From NCBI GenBank assembly GCA_028876395.1, contig JAGWRX010000087.1:1-55193 (forward strand): a stretch of DNA of 55,193 bases. The letters are read 5' to 3'. The position numbers and the translations under genes are program-made. Position 1 is the first letter of the stretch; every line of letters starts with the position of its first letter. Below the pieces are notes generated by a model. It saw only the letters and a program-made list of their open reading frames with translations. It was not told where the DNA came from and did not search any database. Below, piece after piece: positions 54,183 to 55,193 of the stretch. This DNA comes from Acidobacteriota bacterium. Lineage in GTDB: Bacteria; Acidobacteriota; Terriglobia; Terriglobales; Acidobacteriaceae.

Positions 54183-55193
54183 TCAGCTGCCGCGCGCTGT
54201 GCGCTCTTCGCCGGTGGCCGTGCCGCCGAGCGGCAGGCGCACGACAAACTGCGTCCTGCCCGGCTCGGACTCGACGTGGATGGTGCCACCGAACTTCTGC
54301 GTCACGATGCGGTGCACGATTTCGAGGCCCAGCCCGGTGCCCGAGCCCTGCGGCTTGGTGGTGAAGAACGCATCGAAAATGCGCGGCAGCACTTCGGGCG
54401 CAATCCCAGCGCCGTGGTCGGTGACGCTCACGGCCAGCCAGCCGGGCTGCGTCTCCGATTCCGTCCATGTCGCAATCTCAATCTGTCCATGCGCAGGGGA
54501 GGCGTCGGCGGCATTGTCAATCAGGTTGGTCCACACCTGGCTCAGAGCCGAGCCACGTGTGTGGATGGTCGCCGGTGAGGCCTCAAACTTCTTTTCGACG
54601 GCAATCTGCTTGATGCGCAGCTTGTGGCCCAGAATCGTCAGCGTGCTCTGCAGGCTGTCATGCACGTCCAGTTCGCGCGCGGGTGAGCGCTCGTCGTAGG
54701 CGAACTTCTTCACCGCCATCACCAGGTCGGAGATGCGCGTAATGCTCTCCTCGATGGCGCAGACCAGGGAGACGCTGGAGACCAGGGCGTCCAGCCAGTT
54801 GAGCGTGTCAGAGAACGTTTTCGTTTCAAAGTAGTCCTTGGCGCACGCCAGTTCCTGCTGTTCAAATCCCATGGCCACCAGCGCGGGCGCAATTGTGTAA
54901 GCGTTCTCTACGCCGGCCGCGGAAAGCCACTCCGCCATCGCTTCTTCCGCGTCGGCCTGCTCCAGGCTGCTCATGGCGGTGGCGTGGCAGCTGCGCAGGG
55001 TGTGTTCCAGCAGGCCCTTGATGCACTCCAGTTGCGCGGCTGTCCTGGGCTTGTCGCTGAAGCGCAGGCTTAGCTGCTGCAGGCGCATCAGGTTCTCGCG
55101 CAGTTGCGAGGCGGCGCGCTTGGCCGCCGAGCCGGGGTTGTGCAGTTCGTGCATCAGCCCTGCCGCCATCGTGCCCAGAGACACGAGCTTTTC
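54183..55193 (-). CDS. Sensor histidine kinase (partial, N-terminus beyond window)
   Basis: The 3' part (about 337 codons) of a two-component sensor kinase. The H box reads LGTMAAGLMHELHNPGSAAKRAA, with the phospho-accepting His followed by Glu, then a helical dimerisation/linker region and the HATPase domain: NLIDNAADA (N box), VTDHGAGIAPEV (G1), FDAFFTTKPQGSGTGLGLEIV (F/G2), and GGTIHVESEPG. The reading frame is open through the window end, so sensor domains lie outside. No response regulator is visible. Stop TGA at 54183-54185; motAB follow 237 bases on. Confidence 0.93.
   Translation of the reverse strand, partial: EKLVSLGTMAAGLMHELHNPGSAAKRAASQLRENLMRLQQLSLRFSDKPRTAAQLECIKGLLEHTLRSCHATAMSSLEQADAEEAMAEWLSAAGVENAYTIAPALVAMGFEQQELACAKDYFETKTFSDTLNWLDALVSSVSLVCAIEESITRISDLVMAVKKFAYDERSPARELDVHDSLQSTLTILGHKLRIKQIAVEKKFEASPATIHTRGSALSQVWTNLIDNAADASPAHGQIEIATWTESETQPGWLAVSVTDHGAGIAPEVLPRIFDAFFTTKPQGSGTGLGLEIVHRIVTQKFGGTIHVESEPGRTQFVVRLPLGGTATGEERTARGS

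Noticed and set aside
1-55193. CRISPR array, complete transposon or prophage
   Set aside because: No regularly spaced repeats, no cas, transposase, integrase or phage structural gene was found in reading both strands.

Overview
The window is 55 kb of GC-rich bacterial chromosome and is best explained as coming from an acidobacterium of the Acidobacteriaceae/Terriglobales type. The evidence is the gene content: a 1,259-residue Oar-like TonB-dependent receptor with an N-terminal carboxypeptidase-regulatory domain, a DUF5916 outer-membrane protein, an S46 dipeptidyl peptidase beside a CocE-type hydrolase, a Wzi-family capsule protein, and an lptE-holA pair. Several genes start with TTG behind a good Shine-Dalgarno sequence. 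Genus cannot be settled from sequence reading alone. No CRISPR array, rRNA, integrase or complete insertion sequence was seen.

Region 1 (1-9.6 kb) is housekeeping. A leftward group holds ssb, a small membrane protein, a DUF420 protein, heme o synthase (ctaB), shikimate kinase (aroK) and a small EamA transporter. Then come rightward lptE and holA, leftward bacteriohemerythrin and a drug/metabolite permease, and rightward a secreted protein of unknown function and a PP2C phosphatase. A 410-base gene-free, hairpin-rich gap lies between lptE and holA. Region 2 (9.6-24.4 kb) is an envelope-polysaccharide locus: DUF5916 protein, UDP-glucuronate decarboxylase, a large Wza-like SLBB export protein, a 0.9 kb AT-rich intergenic region, an undecaprenyl-phosphate sugar transferase, a Wzi-like capsule protein interrupted by one in-frame TGA, gmhA, and an rfbBACD operon for dTDP-L-rhamnose.

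Region 3 (24.6-35.1 kb) is a complete protocatechuate/4-hydroxybenzoate pathway. A divergent IclR regulator faces one compact operon: CoA-transferase A and B (pcaIJ), thiolase (pcaF), protocatechuate 3,4-dioxygenase (pcaHG), pcaB, pcaD, pcaC and pobA. A convergent aromatic-aldehyde dehydrogenase follows. Together they would take an aromatic aldehyde through 4-hydroxybenzoate and protocatechuate to succinyl-CoA and acetyl-CoA. A perfect 17-bp palindrome resembling the PcaR operator sits next to a good promoter at the head of the operon. A 268-bp palindromic element with perfect 23-bp terminal inverted repeats separates pobA from the dehydrogenase.

Region 4 (35.5-55.2 kb) holds a gene relic, tRNA-Ser(UGA), a LacI regulator with an MFS permease, the S46 peptidase and CocE hydrolase pair, the three-gene operon circularly permuted ATP-grasp / alpha-E / transglutaminase, the Oar-like receptor, an isolated araB with a LacI-type operator in its leader, motB and motA, and the 3' part of a sensor histidine kinase running off the window. 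The most notable points are the single-codon interruption of the wzi-like gene, the operator/promoter architecture of the pca operon, the long palindromic element, and the ATP-grasp/alpha-E/transglutaminase operon, whose product is still unknown in the field.
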